Shown: positions 22,677 through 33,321, numbered from the stretch's first letter. The stretch is 64,000 bases of DNA from Cannabis sativa (GCF_029168945.1 NC_083610.1:71415580-71479579); one strand, 5' to 3'. Program-made: numbers and translations. Notes: generated by a model from the sequence alone, not told the origin.

Positions 22677-23547
22677 TGTTGTTACTGATATTTCGCAACA
22701 CCAAAAAAGTACAATTTAACTGGAAAAAGAGAGAATAATTTGAGAGATGACAAATGCGAGTATTCAACCTAGAATGGCGAGTACTCGAATAGGAATGCGA
22801 GAGTAAACAACAAAGCTGGAAAAATAAATGAGACGGTGAATTATAGTGGTTCGCCGCATTTCGTTCTGCTTAGTCCACTGTAGCAAGGGATTCGTAGCCC
22901 CATTTTCACGGTGGATCACCCCTTTATATACAAAGCAGGTGCCCAATCGGTTACATGAGGATCACATTTATTGTTAATCCATTATTTACACATTGAATTG
23001 CAATGACTAAACTCAAACAACGTTAACATTAATAAATGTATGGCAGTTACTGAATTCATCAACGTATGCGTCTTTCGCATCTGCGAGTTGACCGTTCATA
23101 TTCCGTCTGTTGAGCTCGTAGGATCGCACATACATTTGGAACGTCTGCGTCCTTAAGTAATCGCCCGTTGTAGACGTCGCATGTTGAAGCTGGTAGCCTC
23201 TGGACATGCGAACTTATATTGGTCTGTTAGGGTTGTTGGGTCGCTGGGACCAAAACTGCCTCATAGAGCATCGGTCTCCATACTCGTCGCGGAGGTATAG
23301 AGGGGGACACTCGCACTTGTTCTGACATATGCGAGTTGGGTCTACCCTGCATGATGAGGATTATGGTTACGCGGTGTGAACTAGGTCGCACCCGCAACAT
23401 CTCGCTGGTTTTATCCTGGGCGAGGTCTAAACTTCGAGAATGTCTCTCAGGGACATTTCAGCTTTCATTGGGAATCTGAATACACGTGTCCTTTTTAAAG
23501 AGGAGTCCGGTCTCGAGTTTCTAGGTGAGAGAAATCTCACTATAACA
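22677..23547 (-). repeat. 3' LTR of the Tat element
   Basis: The LTR is 871 bp, from TGTTGTTACTGATATTTCGC to ATCTCACTATAACA in plus sense. It is identical to 33385-34256 except for GCCGC at 22853-22857 (AGTCAG in the partner) and T at 23233 (C in the partner). A minus-strand TATATAAAG sits at 22922-22930. Confidence 0.93.
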
Positions 23548-23562
23548 CATGCCCCTAGTTTC
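23548..23562 (-). other. Polypurine tract of the Tat element
   Basis: The minus strand reads GAAACTAGGGGCATG immediately before the TGTTATAGTG start of the 3' LTR. Confidence 0.65.
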
Positions 23563-23704
23563 GCGATGTGACTAGTGCGGTCACTGAGGGAAACTATTGC
23601 TCGAGAGACAGGTGAAAGGTTGTCACGAGGAGGTGACCTTTTGGTTGTCCCATCGAGGGTTTCGAAAAAATGACGGCTGTAATGATTAATTTTCATTATC
23701 TCTA

Positions 23705-23840
23705 GGATGCCACGTCACAAAACCCTTCGGTTTTCGTGTAGGCGTGGCCATAATTGGCCGTTAGATTGGGTGACCTTAGGCATTCTGACTGCCACGTGTC
23801 ACGATCCCAATAAATAAGGGATGTGGGTATTTAAACGCTT
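23705..23840 (+). promoter_or_regulatory. Putative promoter of the antisense gene inside the Tat element
   Basis: The plus strand carries CCACGTCA (about 23710), the G-box GCCACGTGTC (23791-23800) and a TATA-like TATTTAAA (23828-23835). A CT-rich stretch follows that would suit a leader. A donor-like site near 23999 and the acceptor TTTCAG just before the ATG at 24797 suggest a leader intron of about 800 bp. All of this lies outside the LTR. Motif-based; not proven. Confidence 0.5.
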
Positions 23841-24796
23841 TGATACGAATCAAATTTCCCATTTTTCCCTCTTTTCCCTTAATTTCCCTCCAGTGCATAC
23901 ACTTCAGACAAAATCCACCCCCAGATTTTCTACCACTTTCCACAACATTTTCATTCTCAGAAGTGATCGAGAATAACCGCAGGAATCAAAACTAAAGGTT
24001 AGCTTCTAAATCATTGCATTTTCGCTTTCTGTTTTTGGAGATAATGTGCTTTGTTTTCTGGTTTTGGGTGTTTTTGAAAACTTTTTAAGAGTGTATGCTG
24101 GTGGGTATTTATGTATTCTGGGTCAATGAAACTGGGTAACATTCATAGTGTAGGACCTATAAACTGACATAACCGCATACAATTCATAGGCACTGATTCA
24201 CGTCTCGAATGCTCGCGGACATTCGGATGAACAATTTGAATGCTCGCGGGTATTCGGTTGAACAACTTGAATAATCGCATATTTCCAAGACTTATTTCCG
24301 CTTAACTGTTGACTAGATTTTTTAGGATCTTTACATGTCGCGGGCTGAGTGGTGAGAGCATTAATTGCCATTCCAAATGGTGGGTGTGTCACAGTATTCT
24401 AATGGCTATATATGCGAATATATGTCCCTTGAGATACTGAGATACACCCAGTCATTTGTTGACGTGCGTTAATACTCGAATGATCGTACTCTTTGGTTGG
24501 TAGGTTGTCTCGAAACGGTGGGTGTCTCGCAGTAACTTCAGGGTTATGCTCGAAAATGCATACTTCTTGAGTCACTGTGATACGCCCAGCCGTTTCTGGA
24601 GGTATACCGCACAACCAAGGATGCGTGAATTACTCGCCCAAAGACAGTTACATTTCTTCTCGCACACTGACAGGAGGGTCAGTGTTCGCATAGAGCCTGA
24701 CTTTCTTGTCGAATGCGACTTTTATACTCTGGTGAGATCACTTACCTTTATTTTTTTCACACATCCATCACGCTGAAAAGATCTTCTATCTTTCAG

Positions 24797-26896
24797 ATGA
24801 GCGATCTATCGGACAGCCAGCAGCTCGGTTCAGGAGGTCGCGCTTTTGACGGGGAGTCGTCACAAGAGAGAGACAGTTTTCTCCCTACGGACATCTCCGA
24901 AATGGAGGCTGCGGAGATAGAATTAGGTCCGATGTCTTCTGTAGACATCGAGAGGATGGTACAAGAGCTCGCTGAACCTGGGACAATCGATATCCGAGAT
25001 AGCGAATCCACAGTGTCAGCACGCGACTACCTCATCCATACGAGACATGCTCCCGACATCGAGGTCGAGGAGGTGGAGGAGGAATGGACTACTCCGGTCC
25101 GCGAATCAGGTGAGGAAGAAGAGGAAGCGGAAGGGAGTGGGACGGACTCGGTCGACGACTCGCAATTGAACGAACCTTTCTCATGCGAAGACCTAGTCTC
25201 GAGAGTTGTCAAATCTGACTTCACTACCTTCGTGAGGTTGAATTTGTTGCGACTCGCGTTTCAAAGTCCCAAACCCTCTCAGAGAGCGCATCTTCCGTTC
25301 ACCAACCCTGCGATCATCCCTACAGAGGACGTGGTTATCTCAATACCCATTCTTCGATGTGGTGTATCGGTCCCGTTTCATCCTTTCGTCGCAGCTATTC
25401 TCAGACGTTATGACGTGTCGCCTTTTCAGCTAACACCTAACAGTTATCGCACTGTTCTAGCATTCTATGCGATGTACATGGAGTACGCCCATAGGGCTCC
25501 GTCAGTAGAAGAGTTTAGTTACTTCTATGACATAAAGAGCGTGGGTCTTCATAATGGCTTCTTTTGCTTTAGTAAATGGGCGACTTCTGAAATAAACGGT
25601 GTTGAGGGGATGGTCTCGAACATGGGCGACTGGAAGTCGAAATGGTTTTATATTTTTAAGGTTCCTGGGATCAGGACCGACTTTAATCGCAGACCCAGTA
25701 TGTCGCATTTTTGTTGACTTAGATAAAATCTGTTATTTTGTTTTTCGAGATCTTTTGCTAACTCGTTTTTTGTTGTCATCGCAGATAGACCAGCTCGACC
25801 AACGCTTGACGCGAATAAGAAGGGGGTAGCTGAAATTCTTGGGAGTCTTCCGGTACAAGATCGCGACTGGCGATTACTGTGTACGACTGCCAAATTGCGA
25901 GAACACAAACTGATCCCTGAGAACGCGAGTCTTCAACGGGAGCCAGTATATAAAGAGCCATCTGAAAAACAGCAGGAGCGGATAGATAAACGTCTTTCTA
26001 AGCAAACTCCTCGACAAACTTCAGGTAACACGTCCTTTTGCTATAAATTGACGGGTAGGATTGTAATTTTTACTTATCCGTTCTTTGTGCTTGTAGACAT
26101 GACTTTCTTGAAGTCTGCCCCTGTCCTGAAGATCAAGCAAAAGGGTGGAACACCAGCGACTTCTCCGGTCGTTGCCCAGAAGAGGAAGAGCGATGTGATG
26201 ACTTCGCTTGCTGTAGATTCCTCCAAGAAGTTGGCTAAGACTACTCAGGACAAGGGGAAGAAAGTCGTCATCGACTCTCCTGTTCGTGCTCGCGACTTTC
26301 TGGCCATGCAGGAAAAATTACTGGCTGAGATTCCTTACGAGGATCTTGCTTCTCGATCTACTGAACTGGCCGTGCAATCCATGGCTTTGTTCATGAAAGC
26401 CGCGGCTACTCCTTCGAAGGAAACTGATTCGCTGAAGAGGCAGAACATCCATTTTCAAGAGAACATAAAGAAGCTGAAGCAGGAGGTGGCGAGGATGGAG
26501 GAGCTTAACAAGGCCAAGGAGAAGGAGCTCGAGGAAGTCAACAGGGCAAAAGAACAGGTGGAGCTCGAGCTCAAGAAGTCGCAGGACACGATCGCTGAGA
26601 TGGCTCGCGACTTGGAGGCTGAGAAAGAGAGTGGGAAGAAACAGTACGATCAGGCTGTGTCTGACTACATTTACACTACTCTTTCCAAGGTCCCTGACTT
26701 CGACTTCTCGCTGCTTGGAGCCGAAGCTGCAGAAATGGCTGAAGCTTTTCGCGCGATGTCTCCTACCCAGACTCAGGGTAACCTTCCTGATGAAACCGAG
26801 GGAGTACAGGCTGAAGAGGTTGAGAATGAAGTCGTGAGCAAGATTGCAGATGAGGCTGCTCCTGATGAGACTACTCCCATTGTTCCAGGCGTTTGA
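24797..26896 (+). CDS. Antisense ORF protein of a Tat retrotransposon (Transposase_28-like), three exons
   Basis: Coding exons 24797-25697, 25785-26024 and 26097-26896 join with GT-AG introns of 87 and 72 bp to give 1941 nt (646 aa) in one frame. ATG 24797 directly follows a TTTCAG acceptor, so a leader intron is likely. Residues 1-150 are acidic and low in complexity. Residues about 160-340 carry VSVPFHPFVAAILRRYDVSP, QLTPNSYRTVLAF and GDWKSKWFYIFKV, the pattern of the domain named Transposase_28 or putative gypsy-type transposon protein. After a basic, Ser/Lys-rich stretch comes a strong coiled coil (ENIKKLKQEVARMEELNKAKEKELEEVN...), then an acidic tail. Despite the family name, no catalytic transposase residues are known. 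Such antisense genes are described in Tat elements; their role is unknown. The frame is free of stops, and codon use is more GC-rich than the flanks. Confidence 0.82.
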
Positions 26897-27326
26897 TTAT
26901 TTTCTATTTTATGTTGTTGTTTAATTTCACTCTTACTCTTTTTTTTTATATATGCGGTACACGGGTACTCGCGCTTCTGTACTTAGAGAATTTTATCTTA
27001 CTTTTGGACAAATTTCTATCCTCGCCTGGATAGCTTACATTTTAATATTTACGCAGTACACGGGTACTTGCGACTTTATATATATTTAACTTTGATCACA
27101 GCTTGGTGTGAATGCAATTATATATATATATGCGATTTTTATTACAGCTTGGTGTAATAAAGTAGGAAAAACTCGGTAAATCAAATTACTCGAAAACTTA
27201 ATAAGTGATTTTATTCAAGCAATCAGTAATACATGCGGGTACCATGCCCCTATACTTAGGAAGTATTTGGAACAAAGAATATCTAAGTATAAGTACTCGA
27301 ATTATCATAACGGAATAACGCGAATA
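26897..27326. other. Convergent 3' region between antisense gene and pol
   Basis: This 430-bp spacer contains duplicated words: GTACACGGGTACT at about 26957 and 27057, and CAGCTTGGTGT at about 27100 and 27146. The plus-strand antisense gene and minus-strand pol both end into it, so overlapping transcripts could form double-stranded RNA here. No further gene is seen. Confidence 0.45.
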
Positions 27327-30300
27327 TTACTGATAATAAAATTTCAAGCTCTCGCTGTTCCATGCTCGTGGAATCGCGGTTCCATCGAGTGTTGCGAGTC
27401 GATAAGTGGCATCACCAATTTGATCTGCGATTTTGTATGGTCCTTCCCAATTGTCTCCAAAGACTCCGTGGGCTGGGACTTTGGTATTTGGCATTACTTT
27501 TCTAAGGACCAAGTCTCCTACTCGCAGAGGTTTCATCCTCACTTTCGAGTTAAAGTACCTTGCCGTTCGTTGTTGATAGGCCGCGTTTTGTAGTTGCGCT
27601 TTATCACGCTTTTCTTCTAAAAGATCAAGGCAAAACAACTGATTCTCGCTGTTCTGCGAGATATCGAAAGCATCTCTACGCAAGGATCCTGCTCCAACTT
27701 CTACTGGTAACATGGCCTCGCACCCATAAGAAAGTGAGAAGGGTGTTTCGCCAGTTGTAGATCGAGGGGTTGTATTGTAAGACCATAGGACTTGCGATAA
27801 TTCATCTGGCCATGCCCCTTTGCGGTCTTCTAATTTTCCCTTTATGGTGTGCTTAATTATTTTGTTGACTGCTTCAGTCTGCCCATTGCTCTGCGGGTAA
27901 GCGACTGCAGAAAAGGCTTTTTTAATTCCTAAATCATCGCATAGATGTCGCATTTCTTTACAGTCAAACTGTTTCCCATTATCTGAAATGAGCTTGTGCG
28001 GAATGCCGAAACGACAGATGATGGAAGTGTAGACGAACTCGCGCAACTTCGTTGCTGTGATGGTCGCGAGTGCTTTCGCTTCAGCCCACTTTGTGAAATA
28101 GTCAACCGCGACTACAGCATATTTGACTCCGCCTTTTCCCTTGGGTAACTCGCCAATTAAATCAATTCCCCATATTGCAAAGGGCCATGGGCTCGTGATA
28201 AAATGGAGGATACTCGGGGGCTGGTGTGTGTAAGTGGCTATTCGCTGGCATCTATCACACCTTTTTGCAAATGCGAGGGCATCTTGTCGCAATGTTGGCC
28301 AGTAATACCCTTGCCGCATAATTTTTAAGGCAAGGGAATTACCTCCAGTATGATTGCCACAAATTCCCTCGTGTACTTCACGCAGTATGTAACCGCAGTC
28401 TTCTCCACTGATGCATTTGAGAAGTGGTTGACTAAAACTTCTGCGATACAAGCTCTGGTCATATACCACATAGCGGGCTGCTCGTTGTCGCAATTTCCTT
28501 GCTTCTATTTTATCATTAGGTAAGAGCCCCTTGTCAAGGTATGCGAGGATAGGGGTCATCCAGGTAATCTCCTGAACGTCATCGATCTCCATGATTATTT
28601 CTCGATCTATGGTTGGATGAGTCAATACGTCTACTGGAATTACATCGAGTAATTCGGCTTCTCTAGTGGAGGCCAGTCGGGCCAAGGCGTCTGCATGGGC
28701 ATTTTGAGTACGCGGTACTCGAGACACAACTACATGTTTGAACTTCTGCATGATTTCGCGAACGATGGCTAAGTATTTAACCAATCTTCCGCCTCTCGCT
28801 AGGTATTCTCCACTTACTTGACATACCACGATTTGAGAGTCGCTAAATGCTTGTAGGTATTCGACTTTCATCTCGAGAGCCAATTTCAGACCTGCGATTA
28901 AAGCCTCATATTCGGCTTCATTGTTAGATGCAGAGAATTCGAAACGTAGAGCAGCGTGTACCTTGAAATTATTGGGACTGATTAACAATATCCCACTGCC
29001 AGAACCTTCATTATTTGAGGCCCCATCGACATACAATGTCCATACCTCTTTGTCTATCATGGCGATGTTATTTCCACCCTCTACAACCGCTACCTCTGTG
29101 CTCGGGAACTCAAGTATAAAATCTGCTAGGGCTTGCCCCTTGATCGCGGTTCTTGGTTTATACTTGATGTCGAACTGACTCAACTCCATAGCCCACTTTA
29201 ATAATCTCCCCGATGCCTCTGGCTTTGCCAAAACCTGCCTTAAGGGGAAGTTTGTCAAAACTTCAATGCTGTGAGCCTGGAAATAAGGTCGCAATTTTCT
29301 TGAGGATATTATCAGGGCAAAAGCTAGTTTCTCCATCTGAGGGTAACGCGTCTCGGCGTCCAATAATCGCTTACTGACGTAGTACACCGGGTGCTGACGT
29401 CCTTGGTCCTCGCGAACAAGTACTGAACTGATCGCATACTCGGAGACTGCTAAATAAATAGATAAAACCTCTCCGGGCAACGGTTTTGATAGAATCGGAG
29501 GTTGCCCCAGATGCGTTTTTAGCGTTTGAAAAGCCTGCTCGCATTTCTCATCCCATTGAAACCTCTTGTTACCCTTCAGGATCTGAAAAAACTCTTTACA
29601 CTTGTCAGAGGATCTGGATATGAAGCGGTTTAAGGCCGCGACTTTACCTGTGAGGCTCTGAACCTCCTTTGGCTTAGTCGGAGACGGCATTTCTACCAAC
29701 GCTCTAATCTTCGCAGGATTGGCTTCTATTCCTCGCTGATTCACCATAAAACCGAGGAATTTTCCGGAACCCACCCCAAAGACGCATTTTAAGGGGTTTA
29801 GACACATCTTATATCGTCGCAATATGTCGAACATGGCCTGCAAGTGCGTGATATGGTCCTCCGCATGTTGCGACTTTACGAGCATATCGTCGACATATAC
29901 CTCCATTGTTTTTCCAATCAGATCTGCGAACATCATATTCACTAGCCTTTGGTAAGTCGCCCCTGCGTTTATTAAACCAAAAGGCATGACCTTGTAGCAG
30001 TATAATCCTCGATCAGTAATGAACGAGGTATGTTCTTGGTCTGGTTCGTACATCGGGATTTGATTGTATCCCGAGTATGCATCCATGAAGCTTAAAAGCG
30101 CGTGGCCTGCAGTGGCATCGACAAGCTGGTCGATGCTAGGAAGAGGAAAGCTGTCTTTGGGACAGGCTTTGTTCAAATCTGTAAAGTCGACGCATGTACG
30201 CCATGAGCCATTGGGCTTTGGCACGAGTACCGGATTGGCTAACCAGTCGGGGTAAAATGACTCCCGTATAAAGCCGCAGGCAAGGAGGCGGTCAACTTCT

Positions 30301-30899
30301 TCTTTCAGCGCTTGGTACCTCGCGGGGTCCATTTTGCGGCGCTTCTGTCGGACACCTCGCACTTCGGGGTCAATGTTCAAGCGATGACACATGACCTGTG
30401 GAGATATCCCGACCATATCTGAATGTTTCCAGGCAAAGATATCAAGATTTTGTTTCAGAAAAGTTGTTAATTGTTCTCGCAACTGTATGTTTAATCTAGA
30501 ACCAATTTTTAAAACCTTGTTATTATCTACAGGATCTATAGGTACCTCGATTGTGTCTTCCGCGGCTTGGGCTGCGGCGGTGTGATCAAGGATTCTCGGA
30601 TCCAAGTCTGGTTTGTCTATGTGTGGTACCTCCTCGATCCTGAGGATCTCCTGGCGAGGTGGTGGTGCGTCCAAAAGGTGGATAACATTCACTGTCCTTT
30701 TTTCTGCGAGCTTGACAGCTGCATTGTAACATTCTCGAGAGTCGGATTGGACTCCCCTCACTGATCCTACTCCAGAGGGAGTAGGGAACTTCATTGTTAG
30801 ATGATAGATCGAAGTTACGATCTTCATCTCCTTCAGAATTGGCCGTCCAATTACGGCGTTATATGCTGAGTATTGATCAATTACTGCGAAGTCGGCCAT
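27327..30899 (-). CDS. pol: Tat-lineage pol: RT, two RNase H domains, integrase
   Basis: The frame is 1190 aa, unbroken. It opens with MADFAVIDQYSAYNAVIGRP, the segment joining protease to reverse transcriptase. The RT runs from about residue 190 to 430, with YVDD at 335-338. A first, Ty3-type RNase H (about 475-590) has LAVSEYAISSVLV where an active enzyme has Asp, so it is probably inactive. A second, archaeal-type RNase H (about 618-745) keeps Asp625, Glu663, Asp687 and Asp737. The integrase has its HHCC finger near 843-887 and the catalytic triad Asp913, Asp973 and Glu1009 (35 residues between the last two). A PYKIADQIGDATYRL segment, as found at gypsy integrase C-termini, lies near the end. 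The dual RNase H is the hallmark of the Tat branch. The frame overlaps the gag-protease frame by 23 nt in a different register, so translation needs a frameshift or the copy is impaired. Confidence 0.93.
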   Translation of the reverse strand: MADFAVIDQYSAYNAVIGRPILKEMKIVTSIYHLTMKFPTPSGVGSVRGVQSDSRECYNAAVKLAEKRTVNVIHLLDAPPPRQEILRIEEVPHIDKPDLDPRILDHTAAAQAAEDTIEVPIDPVDNNKVLKIGSRLNIQLREQLTTFLKQNLDIFAWKHSDMVGISPQVMCHRLNIDPEVRGVRQKRRKMDPARYQALKEEVDRLLACGFIRESFYPDWLANPVLVPKPNGSWRTCVDFTDLNKACPKDSFPLPSIDQLVDATAGHALLSFMDAYSGYNQIPMYEPDQEHTSFITDRGLYCYKVMPFGLINAGATYQRLVNMMFADLIGKTMEVYVDDMLVKSQHAEDHITHLQAMFDILRRYKMCLNPLKCVFGVGSGKFLGFMVNQRGIEANPAKIRALVEMPSPTKPKEVQSLTGKVAALNRFISRSSDKCKEFFQILKGNKRFQWDEKCEQAFQTLKTHLGQPPILSKPLPGEVLSIYLAVSEYAISSVLVREDQGRQHPVYYVSKRLLDAETRYPQMEKLAFALIISSRKLRPYFQAHSIEVLTNFPLRQVLAKPEASGRLLKWAMELSQFDIKYKPRTAIKGQALADFILEFPSTEVAVVEGGNNIAMIDKEVWTLYVDGASNNEGSGSGILLISPNNFKVHAALRFEFSASNNEAEYEALIAGLKLALEMKVEYLQAFSDSQIVVCQVSGEYLARGGRLVKYLAIVREIMQKFKHVVVSRVPRTQNAHADALARLASTREAELLDVIPVDVLTHPTIDREIIMEIDDVQEITWMTPILAYLDKGLLPNDKIEARKLRQRAARYVVYDQSLYRRSFSQPLLKCISGEDCGYILREVHEGICGNHTGGNSLALKIMRQGYYWPTLRQDALAFAKRCDRCQRIATYTHQPPSILHFITSPWPFAIWGIDLIGELPKGKGGVKYAVVAVDYFTKWAEAKALATITATKLREFVYTSIICRFGIPHKLISDNGKQFDCKEMRHLCDDLGIKKAFSAVAYPQSNGQTEAVNKIIKHTIKGKLEDRKGAWPDELSQVLWSYNTTPRSTTGETPFSLSYGCEAMLPVEVGAGSLRRDAFDISQNSENQLFCLDLLEEKRDKAQLQNAAYQQRTARYFNSKVRMKPLRVGDLVLRKVMPNTKVPAHGVFGDNWEGPYKIADQIGDATYRLATLDGTAIPRAWNSESLKFYYQ

Positions 30900-33321
30900 C
30901 GACTTGGCAGTTATTGAGCGTTCCCAAAGTGATTGGGAGTTTGATCATCCCTTTGATAGCTATGACATCTCCCGTGAAACCGTAGATGCTCGATGTCATT
31001 GGCCGCAAATCTTTTTCTTGTAGCCCCATTTGCTTGAAGGCTTGGAAGTTCAGTAAATTCACTGAACTTCCATTGTCGACCAATATGCGATGGACATTGT
31101 CTCCACCTATATTGGCGACTATCACAAGTGCGTCAGAATGCGGGTGGTGGACCCATCTCGCATCGCTCTCCATAAAGACAATGTCCTCGCATTCTCTTTT
31201 GAAGAGCTTCTCTGGCCGTTCACCAAGATTGTTCACATTGGTAAGCGGCTTCTCTCTGGCTTCTCTGGCATATCGTTCCTGTGATTTGCGAGAGTCGCCT
31301 GCGATGTGCGGTCCTCCGACTATAGTCAGGATATTGCGAGGTGCTCTAGAGCCACTCGCATTCTGGTTTTCTTCCTTGTCATCCGCTCGGGGGTGACTTT
31401 CCTCGCTCCTTTTATATTTGTCGAATTTTCCCCTTCTGATCAATTCTTCGATTTCGTCCTGCAAGACCCAACACTCAAGGGTAGTGTGGCCGATATCCTT
31501 GTGGTACTTACAGAACTTTTTGGGGTCCCTTCGGTCGCGATTTCCCCTGATGGGGGGCGGCTTCTTGAAGACGCCGTTCCTTTCCTCAACCGCATAGATG
31601 TGGTCTCGAGGTACGGCAAGTTCGGTATAATTGACGAAGCGAGGTCCTCCTTTTCTTTTGGGCGAGGACTCCTTTTTTGGAGGCGACTTGGCCAACTTCG
31701 GGCTCCGCGGTTTGCGTGGGCTGCGTCTCCTGGGGCTTCGGCCCCTGGAATTCTTTCCTCGCGGACTGCGGGACCGCGACCGCGGTATGGGTGATCGCCG
31801 CTTGTTCTTGCCCTTCTCCAATTCCGCCAAGGAGTTCTCGATCCTCTTATGAGGTTCGGCCATGGCGAAGAATTCTACCAAGGATTCTGGCCTGCGGGCC
31901 TGTAGCTCTTTCCAAAAGTCGGTTCTTGGCAAGACACCTGTTATTAACATACAAACAAGCGAAGACTCGGGGGCCTTCTCAACTTTTGTTACTTCAGCGT
32001 TAAAACGCTTGAAATAATTCTGCAAAGACTCACCAGGTTCTTGCTTGATGTTCGCCAAAGTCGTATAGGGTGGCCTATACGTCATTGTGGCCTGGAAATG
32101 TGTGAGAAACAGATCGACGAAGTTCTCCCATGTCGATATTGATGCCTCTGGTAATTGGGTGAACCAATCATGGGCATTCTCCTCGAGTGTGGCCGCGAGA
32201 ATGCGACACTTCGCGAGTTGCGGCACCTGGTCCACTTCCATTATGGTGTTAAATTTTTCTAGGTAGTCTAACGGGTTAGAAGTACCTTTATATTTGAGGG
32301 ATTCGGATAAACGGAACCCCTTTGGAAGTTGGGCCTGTCGCACTTCTGCGGTGAAGGGCGAGGTGCCGTGCAGCTTGTATATGGGCTTACGCTGCTGCTC
32401 GAGCATCTTCAAAGCTTGCAGAAGCATACTTTGGTCGATTCCTCCTGTCGCGGGAGGCGGAGTTGCTACAACAGTGGGGCTTGCAGCCACTGCGGCAAGG
32501 TTCGAAGGGATATTAATCCCAGTGGTCGCGATCGGCGCGATGGGCGGGTTGTTAACTGTGTTGACACCCTGATCGCCCGTATGGGGATCATGGAGCGTCT
32601 CCGTGTTATGTGGGCCGCGGGAGCGCGCCCTAAAGACTGCATTGAGATGATCACGCAGATCACCTCGGTGTACACGGTAGCGTCCTCCTTGCTGTGTTTG
32701 TACAGAGCCAGACCTCGTATACCTGCTTGGAGTACGGTCATGCGAGGATGAAGAGGCTGACTCTGCGTCGTTATCCCGAGGGTGACGACTGCGAGGGTTG
32801 CGGCGCTCAGGATCCTCGTCGGTTTGTGCGCTCTGGTTAGGCAACCTTGCGTATTGGTCTCTTGACGTCGGGTGATTCAAGTCCAAGACTTCAGGATCAG
32901 TTCGTCGTTCCCTGCGTGCATGGTTAGTTTGACGTCGAGAAACCGTTACCTGGGGGTTTTCGTTACGAACGGCGGGGACCCGAGGAGGGTGTCGAGCTCG
33001 GCTCTGTCCATCCACCTCGGCTTGTAGTGCTCGCAGCTGATCCTGGATTGCGGCGTATTGATCTGTCGTGAGCTGGACCACTCCTTCGGACACGACCGCC
33101 GGGGTAACAGGGGGAAAGTGCATGGTTGCTGGTGGTGTGGACGTGCCTCCGACTTGAGGACCATTTGTTTTTGGGAATAGGTTGAGTGGTCTGATGTTGC
33201 TCCTCCCTACCCCGCCGTTGATGACGTCTACAGGTGGCACTCCGGTTCCAGGCAATGGTACGCTCATCGTTCCAATGTTGATGGATTCATTGTTAGCTCC
33301 GTTAGCGTAATTTCCAGCCAT
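30877..33321 (-). CDS. gag: Tat-lineage Gag-protease
   Basis: The frame is 814 aa and starts about 45 nt after the PBS. The first 300 residues are Pro/Asn/Arg-rich and poorly conserved. The Gag core (about 335-500) holds YKGTSNPLDYLEKFN, AHDWFTQLP and the IKQEPGESLQNYFKRFN motif. A basic RSRSRSPRG/RRRSPRKPRSP stretch follows. The zinc-knuckle-like element CKYHKDIGHTTLEC is typical of this lineage. The aspartic protease lies near the C-terminus, with ILVDNGSSVNLL; this lineage often has DNG or DGG for DTG. The frame ends ...TLGTLNNCQVDGRLRSN just where pol's MADFAVID begins in another register. Whether this is a natural shift site or a 1- to 2-base indel cannot be told from one copy. Confidence 0.92.
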   Translation of the reverse strand: MAGNYANGANNESINIGTMSVPLPGTGVPPVDVINGGVGRSNIRPLNLFPKTNGPQVGGTSTPPATMHFPPVTPAVVSEGVVQLTTDQYAAIQDQLRALQAEVDGQSRARHPPRVPAVRNENPQVTVSRRQTNHARRERRTDPEVLDLNHPTSRDQYARLPNQSAQTDEDPERRNPRSRHPRDNDAESASSSSHDRTPSRYTRSGSVQTQQGGRYRVHRGDLRDHLNAVFRARSRGPHNTETLHDPHTGDQGVNTVNNPPIAPIATTGINIPSNLAAVAASPTVVATPPPATGGIDQSMLLQALKMLEQQRKPIYKLHGTSPFTAEVRQAQLPKGFRLSESLKYKGTSNPLDYLEKFNTIMEVDQVPQLAKCRILAATLEENAHDWFTQLPEASISTWENFVDLFLTHFQATMTYRPPYTTLANIKQEPGESLQNYFKRFNAEVTKVEKAPESSLVCMLITGVLPRTDFWKELQARRPESLVEFFAMAEPHKRIENSLAELEKGKNKRRSPIPRSRSRSPRGKNSRGRSPRRRSPRKPRSPKLAKSPPKKESSPKRKGGPRFVNYTELAVPRDHIYAVEERNGVFKKPPPIRGNRDRRDPKKFCKYHKDIGHTTLECWVLQDEIEELIRRGKFDKYKRSEESHPRADDKEENQNASGSRAPRNILTIVGGPHIAGDSRKSQERYAREAREKPLTNVNNLGERPEKLFKRECEDIVFMESDARWVHHPHSDALVIVANIGGDNVHRILVDNGSSVNLLNFQAFKQMGLQEKDLRPMTSSIYGFTGDVIAIKGMIKLPITLGTLNNCQVDGRLRSN

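Noticed and set aside
23013..23207. 64-residue minus-strand frame, identical to one at 33722-33916
   Set aside because: The duplication simply reflects the identical LTRs of the Tat element. There is no domain, and it lies in U3/R DNA.
28921..32751. Several plus-strand frames of 60-160 residues across gag and pol
   Set aside because: They are shadows of the strongly coding minus strand. Unlike the antisense gene at 24797-26896, they have no splice structure or domain.
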